Positions 25,558 through 34,296 of a DNA stretch of 64,000 nucleotides are shown in pieces (position 1 is the first letter of the stretch; the number at the start of each line of letters is the position of its first letter). The stretch is from Oceanobacter sp045430275 (GTDB lineage: Bacteria > Pseudomonadota > Gammaproteobacteria > Pseudomonadales > Oceanobacteraceae), in NCBI GenBank assembly GCA_045430275.1, contig JAILXU010000011.1:72457-136456 (forward strand), written 5' to 3'. The notes under the pieces are model-generated. The model was not told the DNA's origin. It ran no database searches and saw nothing but the letters and a program-made list of their open reading frames with translations. A program made the translations under genes and the position numbers.

Positions 25558-25673
25558 TAGAAATGCTCTGAAAGTAATTTCCGTATCATACCAAAGAGCC
25601 ACCCGCGTTACGGAGTCAGGGATAACCTGTATTTTGGCTGTGAGGCGTCGCACCACACCGCTATACTGGGCAC

Positions 25674-26912
25674 ATGAGTGACTTGAACCCCTTGCTACAA
25701 CGCCTGGCCCTTTTGCAGTTATCCGTTGCTACGGTCTGGCTGCTGTTTCTGGGGTATCTGCAAAATCTGTCAGTACCGAACCTGGAACCCGCCTGGCTGC
25801 TGCTGGGGTTGTACCTGCCCATTTTATTGGCCGTCAATTGGCAAGGCGCGCGGCGCAGCATCAAACCCTGGCAATTGTTTCTCTATTTGATGCTGGAATG
25901 CCAACTGCTCACCGGCCTGCTGTTTTTTACCGGAGGCGCAACCAACCCACTCATTTCCTACTATCTGGTCTTGCTGGTACTCGCAGCCTACGGCTTGCCG
26001 GGCAGCTACGTGATCTGGATTACCCTGCTGGGGGTCGCCGACTACAGCTTGCTGAACCTCTGGTATCAGCCACTGCTACTGCCTCATCAGGCCCAGCTTG
26101 AAGGCTTGTCATTAATGGACTGGCACCTGGCAGGCATGTGGCTGACCTTCGTGATCAGCGTGGCCGTACTGACCACCCTGATTCCCTTGCTGGTACGCAG
26201 CAAGCAGCGTCAGCAGCAGGAAATCCAGCAACTGCGCGAGCAGCAGCTCAAAAATGAGCAACTGGTTGGCATCGGCACGCTCGCCGCCGGAACAGCGCAT
26301 GAAATGGGCACTCCTCTGATGACCATGAGCATGTTGCTGGACGACATGGCTTCCGAGCCATTGCCTGAAGTGATTCAGGAAGACATCGACATTCTCAAAC
26401 AGCAGGTTGAACGCTGCCAGACTTCGCTGCGGGCCCTATCGGAACGAGGCCGCCATGTGCGACAAACGACCCAGGTCGATGCGCTCGACTGGCTGCAACA
26501 GCAACTGCACCAATGGCAGTTGTCACACCCCAATGCGTGCTGGGAAATGGACACCCACGACCTGAGCCACGGTCAAATACGGCATTCCCCATTACTGGAT
26601 CAGGCGTTGCTGAATTTGCTTGATAACGCCGCCGAAGCCGGTCAGCACACCATCCAACTCAGCTCCGGGATCGACCTGCAGCATTGGCTATTGAACATTC
26701 ACCAGCCCGACCCGAACGCCGCCGAACAACTCACACAGGGCGGTTTGTTTGCCAGCGCCAAAACCGACGGCATGGGCATGGGAATGTATCTGAGCAACGC
26801 CAGCGTGGAGCAATTTGGCGGCAGTATTCATCTGCAAGCACTGCCCGACGGCAGCAGCCTGTGCCAATTGCGCCTGCCCCTCACACCCGACCAACACCGC
26901 AACACTCGATAA
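25674..26912 (+). CDS. regB: RegB/PrrB/ActS-family redox-sensing histidine kinase
   Basis: This 412-residue kinase has six predicted membrane helices (residues 12-175) with the RegB-type loop GGATNPL at 87-93, implicated in quinone sensing in this family. The cytoplasmic part holds the H-box GTLAAGTAHEMGTPL (His209), a cysteine at 248 in the position of the redox-active Cys of RegB, the N-box LLNLLDNAAEAG and the G-box KTDGMGMGMYLSNASVEQFGG. It autophosphorylates when the respiratory chain is reduced and passes phosphate to RegA (28183). Unusually, gcdH lies between them. Confidence 0.88.
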   Translation: MSDLNPLLQRLALLQLSVATVWLLFLGYLQNLSVPNLEPAWLLLGLYLPILLAVNWQGARRSIKPWQLFLYLMLECQLLTGLLFFTGGATNPLISYYLVLLVLAAYGLPGSYVIWITLLGVADYSLLNLWYQPLLLPHQAQLEGLSLMDWHLAGMWLTFVISVAVLTTLIPLLVRSKQRQQQEIQQLREQQLKNEQLVGIGTLAAGTAHEMGTPLMTMSMLLDDMASEPLPEVIQEDIDILKQQVERCQTSLRALSERGRHVRQTTQVDALDWLQQQLHQWQLSHPNACWEMDTHDLSHGQIRHSPLLDQALLNLLDNAAEAGQHTIQLSSGIDLQHWLLNIHQPDPNAAEQLTQGGLFASAKTDGMGMGMYLSNASVEQFGGSIHLQALPDGSSLCQLRLPLTPDQHRNTR

Positions 26913-26935
26913 CAATAACCCAAGGAACCCCTCCG

Positions 26936-28111
26936 ATGAGCACACCGGCCTTTGACTGGAAAGACCCCTTCCTGCTGGAAACCCAACTGACCGACGACGA
27001 GCGAGCCGCGCGCGACACCGCCCACGACTATTGCCAGCAACAACTCCTGCCTCGCGTTCTGGAGGCCAACCGCCATGAAATTTTTCATACCGAAATCATG
27101 CGGGAAATGGGCGCACTCGGCCTGCTGGGTTGCACCCTGCCGGAACAGTACGGCGGCGCAGGCAGCAGCTACACCGTTTACGGCCTGATTGCGCGGGAAG
27201 TCGAGCGCGTTGACAGCGGTTATCGTTCCGCCATGAGTGTGCAATCGTCACTGGTGATGCACCCGATCTACGCTTATGGCAGCGAAGCACAGCGTCAGAA
27301 ATACTTACCCAAGTTGGCCTCCGGCGAATACATTGGCTGCTTTGGCCTCACCGAACCCAACGTTGGTTCTGATCCCAACAACATGGAAAGCCGTGCCGAA
27401 GCAGTTGACGGTGGCTATTGCCTGAACGGTGCCAAAATGTGGATCACCAATTCCCCGGTGGCGGATGTCATGGTGGTTTGGGCCAAACTCGACGGCAAGA
27501 TTCGGGGGTTTATCCTCGAAAAAGGCATGGACGGCCTGTCAGCTCCGGTCATCCAAGGCAAATTTTCCCTGCGAGCGTCGATCACGGGTGAAATCGTGAT
27601 GGATAATGTGTTCGTGCCAGAAGAAAACATATTGCCCAATGTCAAAGGACTGGCCGGGCCGTTTGGCTGTCTCAACAAGGCCCGCTACGGCATCGCCTGG
27701 GGAGCCATGGGCGCAGCAGAATTCTGCTGGCACGCAGCACGCCAGTACACGCTTGATCGTATCCAGTTCAATCGCCCGCTGGCCAGCAACCAGTTAATTC
27801 AGAAAAAGCTGGCGGACATGCAAACGGAAATTTCATTAGGCTTGCAAGGCTGTCTACAACTGGGCCGCCTGATGGATAACGACGCCTGTCCGGTCGAGCT
27901 GATTTCCCTGATGAAGCGCAACAACTGCGGCAAAGCTCTGGACGTGGCTCGCCAGTCACGAGACATGCACGGCGGTAATGGTGTTTCCGATGAGTACGGC
28001 GTCATTCGCCACGTGATGAATCTGGAAGCCGTGAATACCTACGAAGGTACTCACGATATTCACGCGCTGATTCTGGGCCGTGCCCAAACCGGAATTCAGG
28101 CGTTTTTCTGA
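26936..28111 (+). CDS. gcdH: Glutaryl-CoA dehydrogenase
   Basis: This 391-residue FAD enzyme oxidises and decarboxylates glutaryl-CoA to crotonyl-CoA in lysine/tryptophan breakdown, passing electrons to ETF (etfBA at 32513). Features are FDWKDPFLLETQLTDDER at the N-terminus, GCFGLTEPNVGSDP, KMWITNSPVADV, RYGIAWGAMGAAEFCW and the catalytic Glu in NTYEGTHDIHALILG. The ATG at 26936, behind AAGGAA, gives the family start; the longer frame from 26684 overlaps regB. It is 23 bases after regB. Confidence 0.93.
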   Translation: MSTPAFDWKDPFLLETQLTDDERAARDTAHDYCQQQLLPRVLEANRHEIFHTEIMREMGALGLLGCTLPEQYGGAGSSYTVYGLIAREVERVDSGYRSAMSVQSSLVMHPIYAYGSEAQRQKYLPKLASGEYIGCFGLTEPNVGSDPNNMESRAEAVDGGYCLNGAKMWITNSPVADVMVVWAKLDGKIRGFILEKGMDGLSAPVIQGKFSLRASITGEIVMDNVFVPEENILPNVKGLAGPFGCLNKARYGIAWGAMGAAEFCWHAARQYTLDRIQFNRPLASNQLIQKKLADMQTEISLGLQGCLQLGRLMDNDACPVELISLMKRNNCGKALDVARQSRDMHGGNGVSDEYGVIRHVMNLEAVNTYEGTHDIHALILGRAQTGIQAFF

Positions 28112-28182
28112 AGCCGGGCTGCGATGCTGGATGATCCTATCCAGCTCGCTTACACTGCCCAAAACATCAGCATGACACCCCA

Positions 28183-28716
28183 ATGACCAAGAAAATTCTG
28201 ATCATCGATGACGACGAGCATTTTGTTCGCACTCTGAATCGCAGCCTTAGCCGTCAGGGCCACGAGACCGCCACCGCCACTGACGCTGCCGCCGCGCGCC
28301 GACAGTGCCAGCAGTTCAAGCCCGATTGGGCTACGCTGGATTTGCGCATGGAACAGGAATCGGGCCTGAATCTGATTCCCGACTTGCTGGCCATTCATCC
28401 CGAGTTGCGCATCGTCATGCTGACCGGCTACGCCAGCATCGCCACGGCGGTTGAGGCAGTCAAACTCGGGGCTTACAACTACCTGCACAAACCCGCAACA
28501 CTGAGCGAGCTACTCAAGGCCTTTGGCGAGGAAAGCAACGCAGCAACAACACCAGCACCAGAACCGGAAAACCTGATGTCTGTCGAGCGACTGGAATGGG
28601 AGCACATTCAGCGAGTTCTGACAGAGAACAATGGCAACGTCTCGGCCACTGCCCGAGCCTTGAACATGCACCGTCGTACCCTGCAACGAAAACTGCAAAA
28701 GCACGCTCCGCGTTAA
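28183..28716 (+). CDS. regA: RegA/PrrA/ActR-family response regulator
   Basis: This 177-residue regulator has a receiver domain (acidic pocket Asp9-11, phospho-acceptor Asp53 in TLDLRMEQESGL, Thr in MLTGYAS and Lys in YLHKP) and a Fis-type helix-turn-helix (NNGNVSATARALNMHRRTLQRKLQKHAPR) that is nearly invariant in RegA/PrrA/ActR. It controls respiration and redox-linked carbon genes with RegB. It follows gcdH after 71 bases. Confidence 0.92.
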   Translation: MTKKILIIDDDEHFVRTLNRSLSRQGHETATATDAAAARRQCQQFKPDWATLDLRMEQESGLNLIPDLLAIHPELRIVMLTGYASIATAVEAVKLGAYNYLHKPATLSELLKAFGEESNAATTPAPEPENLMSVERLEWEHIQRVLTENNGNVSATARALNMHRRTLQRKLQKHAPR

Positions 28717-28773
28717 CAGCCACGTTCCCTGCTCGTTACTGCACGCTCTCTGCTCATTGCTGACTATTGTGCG

Positions 28774-29418
28774 CTATTGGAAGTAGGAATCTTCGTCAAA
28801 CGTACTGAGCCAGCGACTGTGAAACACCACCATGCCAGAGATAAACATGCCGTTTATCACGCCTTCGGGAAACATCATCAATGGCAAGTAACGCAGATAG
28901 TCGTGCCAGATTTGCGCCAGAGAATAACTGCCTGATAACCAGTAACTGGCGCTGGTCACCAGATCAGAAAACGCATGGGTAAGACCAGCATTCAGAAAAC
29001 CGGCAACCAGAATGTAGACAAAGGGATTGTGCGTCAGGCGCTTGTACACCAGACAATAGAACCAGAACGAAAAGGCGATGGGCAGAAAACAGCCGAACAG
29101 CAATTGATACCCCAGCATCGGCCAGTCCAGTTGGCCAATCAGTACCAGACCCATTTGAGCCAGCGTTGCAGACACAATTGTCAAACGCCACCCCATCATC
29201 AGGGTGACGGCGGTTAATGCCAGAATGTGGAAGCTCAGCCCCGGCAAGATACCGGCTTTCATCAACCAGAAAGCAGCAATCACAATCGAGCTGCCAAAGA
29301 AAAAATGCTGCGCACTGCGGTTGGCCAACAAAGCGGCCCAGTTACAGCCCCAGGCTGCCCAGATTAACCAGCCAGCAGACATCAAACCGCAGAGTATCAA
29401 AAACGCGTTCGGAAACAT
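28774..29418 (-). CDS. CbiM-like integral membrane protein
   Basis: This 214-residue protein has about six hydrophobic helices and resembles the CbiM/NikM-type permeases of energy-coupling-factor transporters (FHILALTAVTLMMGWR, FLNAGLTHAFSDLV, FPEGVINGMFISGMVVF). The N-terminus is MFPNAFLILCG, so the metal-binding Met-His-Ile-Pro start of true Co/Ni CbiM proteins is missing, and no CbiO or CbiQ gene is nearby. It belongs to an uncharacterised solo branch; the function is unknown. Confidence 0.7.
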   Translation of the reverse strand: MFPNAFLILCGLMSAGWLIWAAWGCNWAALLANRSAQHFFFGSSIVIAAFWLMKAGILPGLSFHILALTAVTLMMGWRLTIVSATLAQMGLVLIGQLDWPMLGYQLLFGCFLPIAFSFWFYCLVYKRLTHNPFVYILVAGFLNAGLTHAFSDLVTSASYWLSGSYSLAQIWHDYLRYLPLMMFPEGVINGMFISGMVVFHSRWLSTFDEDSYFQ

Positions 29419-29423
29419 CGGTG

Positions 29424-29867
29424 CTACTCCACCAGTTCCTGACAGTACAGCAAGGCGTCTTCACGCCCTTCTGCTGTGGGGTAATAACGCGGGCGAATAC
29501 CTGTTTGACAATAGCCATAGCGTTCATACAGATGAATGGCGGCCAGGTTGCTTTCCCGCACTTCCAGAAAGACACGCTCGGCACGCTGCGCCAGCGCCTT
29601 GTCGTGCACCGCCTGCAACAACTCCCCGGCATATCCCTGACCACGAAGAGCCGACGCAACAGCGATATTCAACAACTCTCCTTCACCGGCCACGACAGTG
29701 ACAATCGCAAAGCCATACACATTACCCTGATGCCGCAAGGCCAGAACCGCGTTTTGCCCGACATAACGCTCCATAATAGACGTACTCCAGGGGCGATAAT
29801 GACTGGCTCTTTCGATGTCCATCAAACCGGGCAGGTCACACAGCGTCGCAATCTCAATATGAGGCAC
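29424..29867 (-). CDS. rimI: Ribosomal protein S18-alanine N-acetyltransferase
   Basis: This 147-residue GNAT enzyme has the acetyl-CoA loop SALRGQGYAGELL and the substrate strand GELLNIAVAS, with VFLEVRESNLAAIHLYERYGY near the C-terminus, typical of RimI. It lies downstream of the HolD-position gene (4-base gap), as in E. coli holD-rimI. Confidence 0.93.
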   Translation of the reverse strand: MPHIEIATLCDLPGLMDIERASHYRPWSTSIMERYVGQNAVLALRHQGNVYGFAIVTVVAGEGELLNIAVASALRGQGYAGELLQAVHDKALAQRAERVFLEVRESNLAAIHLYERYGYCQTGIRPRYYPTAEGREDALLYCQELVE

Positions 29868-29871
29868 GTAC

Positions 29872-30654
29872 TTATTCTCCAGCGGGCGTAAAGTCCCAAT
29901 GACGCAAATTCGACCACAGTTGTCGCTTCAACCGAGCCGTCGCCAACACCGTTTCCAATGGTTCTGAAAACACCGTGTGACGTTCACTCAAGGGGGCCGC
30001 CCAGTATTGTGCAGAAGCACCGAAACCAACCAGCGCCTTGCCACCATGATGTTCAAAAAAAGACCACTGGGCTGACAGTGCCTGACGGGCAACGGCAGCA
30101 CGTTGATCTTCCTTCGGGTTTTCAATAAACGGCCAGCGAAACATCACCGGCCTGAGAGTCGCTCTGGGGTATTGCATGGCCAATGCGACCCGATCTGCAA
30201 AGCGTGAAAGCAAATCCAGTGCCGACTGATCATCAACCACCCAGACAACCGCTCCAGTCACCACAAAATGCAGCTCAAAGCGCGGTGTCGCCTGGTCAGT
30301 TTCAGCAGGAGCTGGAACCGTCTCAGGCAACGCATTCGGGGCAACAGTGACAGATTCGACATTCGCTGCCGAATCTTGCTCTGCCACTTCCGGCACATGC
30401 GCAGGTTTCGGTGGTACCACTTCCGGCGTACGGGAAGCATGTACGTGAGTGACTTCTTCCAAAGCCGCCATGGCACTGGCCTGACCATGTAGCCGCGCGC
30501 TTAACGCCAGATCATCGGTATTCTGGCGCGCGACACGGGCCTCTTCTTCGGCGGGTAATAACCGGCTGGGGGCGGCAAACGGTAATTCCTGACGAGGCAC
30601 CCACACCGGGATGCCCATCGCTGCCAGATATTCCCGCCGCTGTTGCTCCCGCAT
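29872..30654 (-). CDS. Conserved protein in the holD position, possible DNA polymerase III psi subunit
   Basis: This 260-residue protein begins RREYLAAMGIPVWVPRQELP, which resembles the N-terminal helix of psi (HolD) that binds the chi subunit. A variable Ala/Pro/Glu-rich linker (residues 75-125) follows, then a C-terminal domain (FELHFVVTGAVVWVVDDQSALDLLSRF and PVMFRWPFIENP). It is about twice the length of E. coli HolD. The gene lies directly upstream of rimI, the place of holD in E. coli. The assignment rests on position and the N-terminal pattern; structure comparison would be needed. Confidence 0.55.
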   Translation of the reverse strand: MREQQRREYLAAMGIPVWVPRQELPFAAPSRLLPAEEEARVARQNTDDLALSARLHGQASAMAALEEVTHVHASRTPEVVPPKPAHVPEVAEQDSAANVESVTVAPNALPETVPAPAETDQATPRFELHFVVTGAVVWVVDDQSALDLLSRFADRVALAMQYPRATLRPVMFRWPFIENPKEDQRAAVARQALSAQWSFFEHHGGKALVGFGASAQYWAAPLSERHTVFSEPLETVLATARLKRQLWSNLRHWDFTPAGE

Positions 30655-30659
30655 CCGGG

Positions 30660-32210
30660 TTATACGCCGTCAGATTGAGGGTGCTGACGCTCCTTGTTCG
30701 AATACAGCAGATTCAGCGCGTGGATGTAGGCTTTGGCAGACGCCACAATGATGTCCGTGTCGGCACCGCTGCCGTTCACAATCCGCCCGCCTTTCTCCAG
30801 ACGTACGGTCACTTCACCTTGCGAGTCGGTGCCCTGAGTGATGTTGTTCACTGAGTACAACAGCAGGTTGGCACCCGATTTCACAACGTCTTCAATGGCT
30901 TTCAAGGCAGCATCCACCGGGCCACTGCCTTCCGCGCGAGACTGGAATTCTTCACCGCTGTGCGACAAGACCAGCTCGGTTACGGGCTTTTCACCGGTTG
31001 CCGAACGGCTTTCCAGTGTGATCAGGCGGAAGGTATCCGGGGTTTCGTCGGCAATGGTATCAGACACCAGCGCCTGCAAGTCTTCGTCAAAGATTTCGTG
31101 CTTTTTATCAGCCAGTTCCTTGAAGCGGGCAAACGCGCTGTTCAGGGCTGAATCGCTGTCAAAGTTGACACCCAGCTCTTCCAGGCGGCTACGGAAAGCC
31201 GCACGACCGGAGTGCTTGCCCATCACCATCTTGTTCGCGCCCCAACCCACGTCTTCGGCTTTCATGATCTCGTAGGTTTCGCGGTGCTTCAGAACGCCAT
31301 CCTGATGAATGCCAGACTCGTGTGCAAACGCATTGGCACCCACAATCGCCTTGTTCGGCTGTACCGGGAAACCTGTAATGGACGACACCAAGCGGGAAGT
31401 CGGCACAATGTGTGTGGTATCAACGCCGGTTTCGATATTGAACAGGTCATGACGCGTGCGCGCACCCATGACGATTTCTTCCAGAGCGGCGTTACCCGCA
31501 CGCTCACCCAAACCGTTGATGGTACATTCCACCTGACGTGCGCCATTGGCAACGGCGGCCAGCGAGTTAGCAACCGCCAGACCGAGATCGTTGTGACAAT
31601 GCACCGAGAAGATGGCCTTGTCCGCATTCGGGATGCGTTCGAGCAATGTGCGGATCTTCTCACCAAACTCTTCCGGGATGGCATAACCCACGGTATCCGG
31701 AATATTGATGGTGCGCGCACCGGCGTTGATTGCGGCCTCAATGATGCGACACAGGAAATCGTTCTCGGAACGCCCGGCGTCTTCACAGGAAAACTCCACA
31801 TCTTCGACAAAACTGCGGGCTTTCTTGACTGCGTACACGGCCTGCTCGATCACCTGATCCGGTTGCATCCGCAACTTGTATTGCATGTGAATCGGAGAAG
31901 TCGCAATAAAGGTATGAATACGCGCACGTTCGGCCAGGGCCAGTGACGCAGCCGCTCGTTCAATATCATGATCCACCGCGCGCGCCAGGCTACACACGGT
32001 ACTTTCTTTTACCGCCTGTGCGACAGCTTCAATCGAGGCAAAGTCGCCAGGGCTGGCGGCTGCAAAACCGGCTTCGATCACATCCACCCGCATTTTTTCC
32101 AGCGCCTTGCCGATGCGAACCTTTTCTTCCTTCGTCATGGATGCGCCGGGGCTTTGCTCGCCATCGCGCATGGTGGTATCAAAAATGACCAAACGATCCT
32201 GCTGACTCAT
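30660..32210 (-). CDS. leuA: 2-isopropylmalate synthase
   Basis: This 516-residue enzyme condenses acetyl-CoA with 2-oxoisovalerate in leucine biosynthesis. Key segments are FDTTMRDGEQSPGASM, SVHCHNDLGLAVANSLAAV (metal ligands), NGLGERAGNAALEEIVM and a C-terminal allosteric domain (from about residue 395) for leucine feedback. The length matches the class of about 515 residues in E. coli. The gene is followed after 5 bases by the holD-position gene and is divergent from etfB. Confidence 0.95.
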   Translation of the reverse strand: MSQQDRLVIFDTTMRDGEQSPGASMTKEEKVRIGKALEKMRVDVIEAGFAAASPGDFASIEAVAQAVKESTVCSLARAVDHDIERAAASLALAERARIHTFIATSPIHMQYKLRMQPDQVIEQAVYAVKKARSFVEDVEFSCEDAGRSENDFLCRIIEAAINAGARTINIPDTVGYAIPEEFGEKIRTLLERIPNADKAIFSVHCHNDLGLAVANSLAAVANGARQVECTINGLGERAGNAALEEIVMGARTRHDLFNIETGVDTTHIVPTSRLVSSITGFPVQPNKAIVGANAFAHESGIHQDGVLKHRETYEIMKAEDVGWGANKMVMGKHSGRAAFRSRLEELGVNFDSDSALNSAFARFKELADKKHEIFDEDLQALVSDTIADETPDTFRLITLESRSATGEKPVTELVLSHSGEEFQSRAEGSGPVDAALKAIEDVVKSGANLLLYSVNNITQGTDSQGEVTVRLEKGGRIVNGSGADTDIIVASAKAYIHALNLLYSNKERQHPQSDGV

Positions 32211-32512
32211 GTCACTCTCCGAAAATCAAAACTGCTAAAACGTCTTTTGTGTCAATTCGGTGAAGTATACGCTCCCGAATGGCGATGGCCCATCCACTTT
32301 CTCTCTCCCGTCGATTGGGGCACAATTCCCGCCCCTCGGCGCAAAGTACGGGATATTGCTTATTTTGTGTTCGCCGGTATGATTAGGGAAATCACTTACT
32401 AGCAATCTGGCAATTGGCTGCGGTCAATCCGAGGCAGATTGGACGGCCCTGCAGGACTCTGCTGCTAACAGAGTTGGGCCAATGACAAGAAACGACAAAA
32501 AGGTCTGTAACG
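32211..32512. promoter_or_regulatory. leuA-etfB intergenic region with etfB promoter and leader hairpin
   Basis: This 302-base divergent region has a good promoter for etfBA: TTGCTT (32356-32361), a 16-base spacer, TATGAT (32378-32383). The resulting leader would contain a long imperfect hairpin at 32445-32480. No coding region is visible. The leuA promoter must also lie here, but I cannot place it. Confidence 0.5.
32445..32480 (+). promoter_or_regulatory. Leader hairpin upstream of etfB
   Basis: GGCCC-(6)-ACTCTG-(7)-CAGAGT-t-GGGCC pairs into a two-part stem ending 32 bases before the etfB ATG. No T-run follows, so it is not a terminator. It may affect mRNA stability or translation. Confidence 0.45.
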
Positions 32513-33262
32513 ATGAAGGTGCTTGTAACCGTAAAACGAGTCATCGACTACAACGTCAAGGTACGTGTGAAGTCGGATAACAGTGACGTAGATCTGGCCA
32601 ACGTAAAAATGGCCCTGAATCCGTTCTGCGAAATCGCAGTTGAGGAAGCGGTACGCCTGAAAGAAAAAGGCAACGCGACAGAAATCGTTGTGGCCTCCAT
32701 TGGCCCCAAGGTCTGTCAGGAGCAAATCCGTACCGCACTGGCCCTGGGTGCCGACCGTGGCATTCTGGTAGAAACCGACGCAGCACCAGAGTCTCTGTCA
32801 GTTGCCAAGTTGCTGGCCAAGATTGTGGAAGAAGAAAAGCCTGACCTGATCATCATGGGCAAGCAGGCCATCGACACTGACAACAACCAGACTGGCCAGA
32901 TGCTGGCCGCGTTGCTGGACATGCCTCAGGGCACCTTCGCTTCCGAAGTCAAGGTTGAAGACAACAACGTCAGCGTTACCCGTGAAGTGGATGGCGGCCT
33001 GCAGACTGTTGCACTGAATCTGCCTGCGATCGTTACGACCGACTTGCGTCTGAACGAGCCTCGTTACGCTTCCCTGCCGAACATCATGAAAGCCAAGCGC
33101 AAGCCATTGGCCGTCAAGACTCCGGCTGACCTGGGTGTTGAAGTCAAGGAACACACCAAGGTACTGAAAGTCGTACCACCAGCCGAGCGTCAGGCAGGCA
33201 TCAAGGTTGCCAGCGTTGATGAGCTGGTCGACAAACTGAAAAACGAAGCGAAAGTAGTTTAA
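32513..33262 (+). CDS. etfB: Electron transfer flavoprotein beta subunit
   Basis: This 249-residue protein is the AMP-binding small subunit of ETF. It starts MKVLVTVKRVIDYNVKVRVK, has MALNPFCEIAVEEAVRLKEKG and AKLLAKIVEEEKPDLIIMGKQAIDTDNNQTGQM, and the recognition-loop region LPAIVTTDLRLNEPRYASLPNIMKAKRK that docks acyl-CoA dehydrogenases. It is coupled to etfA (12-base gap). Electrons go on to ETF:quinone oxidoreductase, which is not in the window. Confidence 0.97.
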   Translation: MKVLVTVKRVIDYNVKVRVKSDNSDVDLANVKMALNPFCEIAVEEAVRLKEKGNATEIVVASIGPKVCQEQIRTALALGADRGILVETDAAPESLSVAKLLAKIVEEEKPDLIIMGKQAIDTDNNQTGQMLAALLDMPQGTFASEVKVEDNNVSVTREVDGGLQTVALNLPAIVTTDLRLNEPRYASLPNIMKAKRKPLAVKTPADLGVEVKEHTKVLKVVPPAERQAGIKVASVDELVDKLKNEAKVV

Positions 33263-33274
33263 GGGGGCGATCAC

Positions 33275-34204
33275 ATGACTATTCTGGTAATTGCAGAACA
33301 CGACAACAGCACCCTGAAAGGTGCCACCCTGAACGCCGTAACGGCGGCGACAGAAATGGGTGATGAACTGCACCTGCTGGTTGCTGGTAGCAACTGTGGT
33401 GCGGCGGCTGAAGCCGCTGCTCAGGTTGCCGGTGTCAGCAAGGTACTGGTTGCTGATGCAGCCGCCTACGAACACCAACTGGCTGAAAACGTTTCCAAGC
33501 TGATCGTTGAACTGGCGGGCAACTACAGCCACGTCGTTTCACCGGCGACCACCAACGGCAAGAACTTCATGCCTCGCGTGGCAGCATTGCTGGACGTAGC
33601 ACAACTGTCCGACATCACAGCTGTTGAATCTGCGGATACGTTCCAGCGTCCAATCTACGCCGGTAACGCCATCGCGACGGTTCAGTCTCTGGACAGCATC
33701 AAGGTCATCACCGTTCGTAGCACGGGCTTTGATGCCGCTGCTGCTGAAGGTGGTTCGGCGGCGATTGAAGCACTGGATTCCGAGCAAGATGCCGGTAACT
33801 CCCGCTTCGTCAGCGAAGAAATGGCCAAGTCTGACCGTCCTGAGCTGACTGCTGCAGACGTGGTGATCTCCGGTGGTCGTGGCATGGGCAACGGCGAAAA
33901 CTTCGCCATTCTGGAGACGCTGGCTGACAAGCTGGGCGCTGCCGTCGGTGCATCCCGTGCAGCAGTTGATGCGGGCTTTGTACCGAACGACATGCAGGTT
34001 GGTCAGACCGGTAAAATCGTTGCTCCTAACCTGTACATTGCGGTTGGTATCTCCGGTGCCATCCAGCACCTGGCAGGTATGAAAGATTCCAAGGTAATTG
34101 TTGCCATCAACAAGGACGAAGAAGCCCCGATCTTCTCCGTCGCCGACTACGGTCTGGTTGCTGATTTGTTTGAAGCGGTTCCTGAACTGGAACAGAAGCT
34201 GTAA
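33275..34204 (+). CDS. etfA: Electron transfer flavoprotein alpha subunit
   Basis: This 309-residue protein is the FAD-binding ETF subunit. The N-terminal domain pairs with EtfB; the C-terminal FAD domain has VVISGGRGMGNGENFAILETLADKLGAAVGASRAAVDAGF, VGQTGKIVAPNLYIAVGISGAIQHLAGMKDSKVIVAINKDEEAPIF and DYGLVADLFEAVPEL. A terminator follows at 34252-34277. Confidence 0.97.
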   Translation: MTILVIAEHDNSTLKGATLNAVTAATEMGDELHLLVAGSNCGAAAEAAAQVAGVSKVLVADAAAYEHQLAENVSKLIVELAGNYSHVVSPATTNGKNFMPRVAALLDVAQLSDITAVESADTFQRPIYAGNAIATVQSLDSIKVITVRSTGFDAAAAEGGSAAIEALDSEQDAGNSRFVSEEMAKSDRPELTAADVVISGGRGMGNGENFAILETLADKLGAAVGASRAAVDAGFVPNDMQVGQTGKIVAPNLYIAVGISGAIQHLAGMKDSKVIVAINKDEEAPIFSVADYGLVADLFEAVPELEQKL

Positions 34205-34251
34205 ACACACTGAACGCCTGACGGCTGAGGATGGCCAAACCACTCCTCTTT

Positions 34252-34277
34252 TTACCCGGCCTTGAGCCGGGTTTTTT
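34252..34277 (+). terminator. Intrinsic terminator after etfA
   Basis: CCCGGC-cttga-GCCGGG is followed by TTTTTT, 50 bases after the etfA stop. An upstream run TTTTT makes it partly usable for the convergent flavodoxin gene as well. Confidence 0.85.
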
Positions 34278-34296
34278 ACGCCTGAAATCCAGATAT

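Noticed and set aside
26684..26935. Upstream extension of gcdH
   Set aside because: It overlaps the regB C-terminal ATPase domain in another frame; the ATG at 26936 has a good ribosome site and the family N-terminus.
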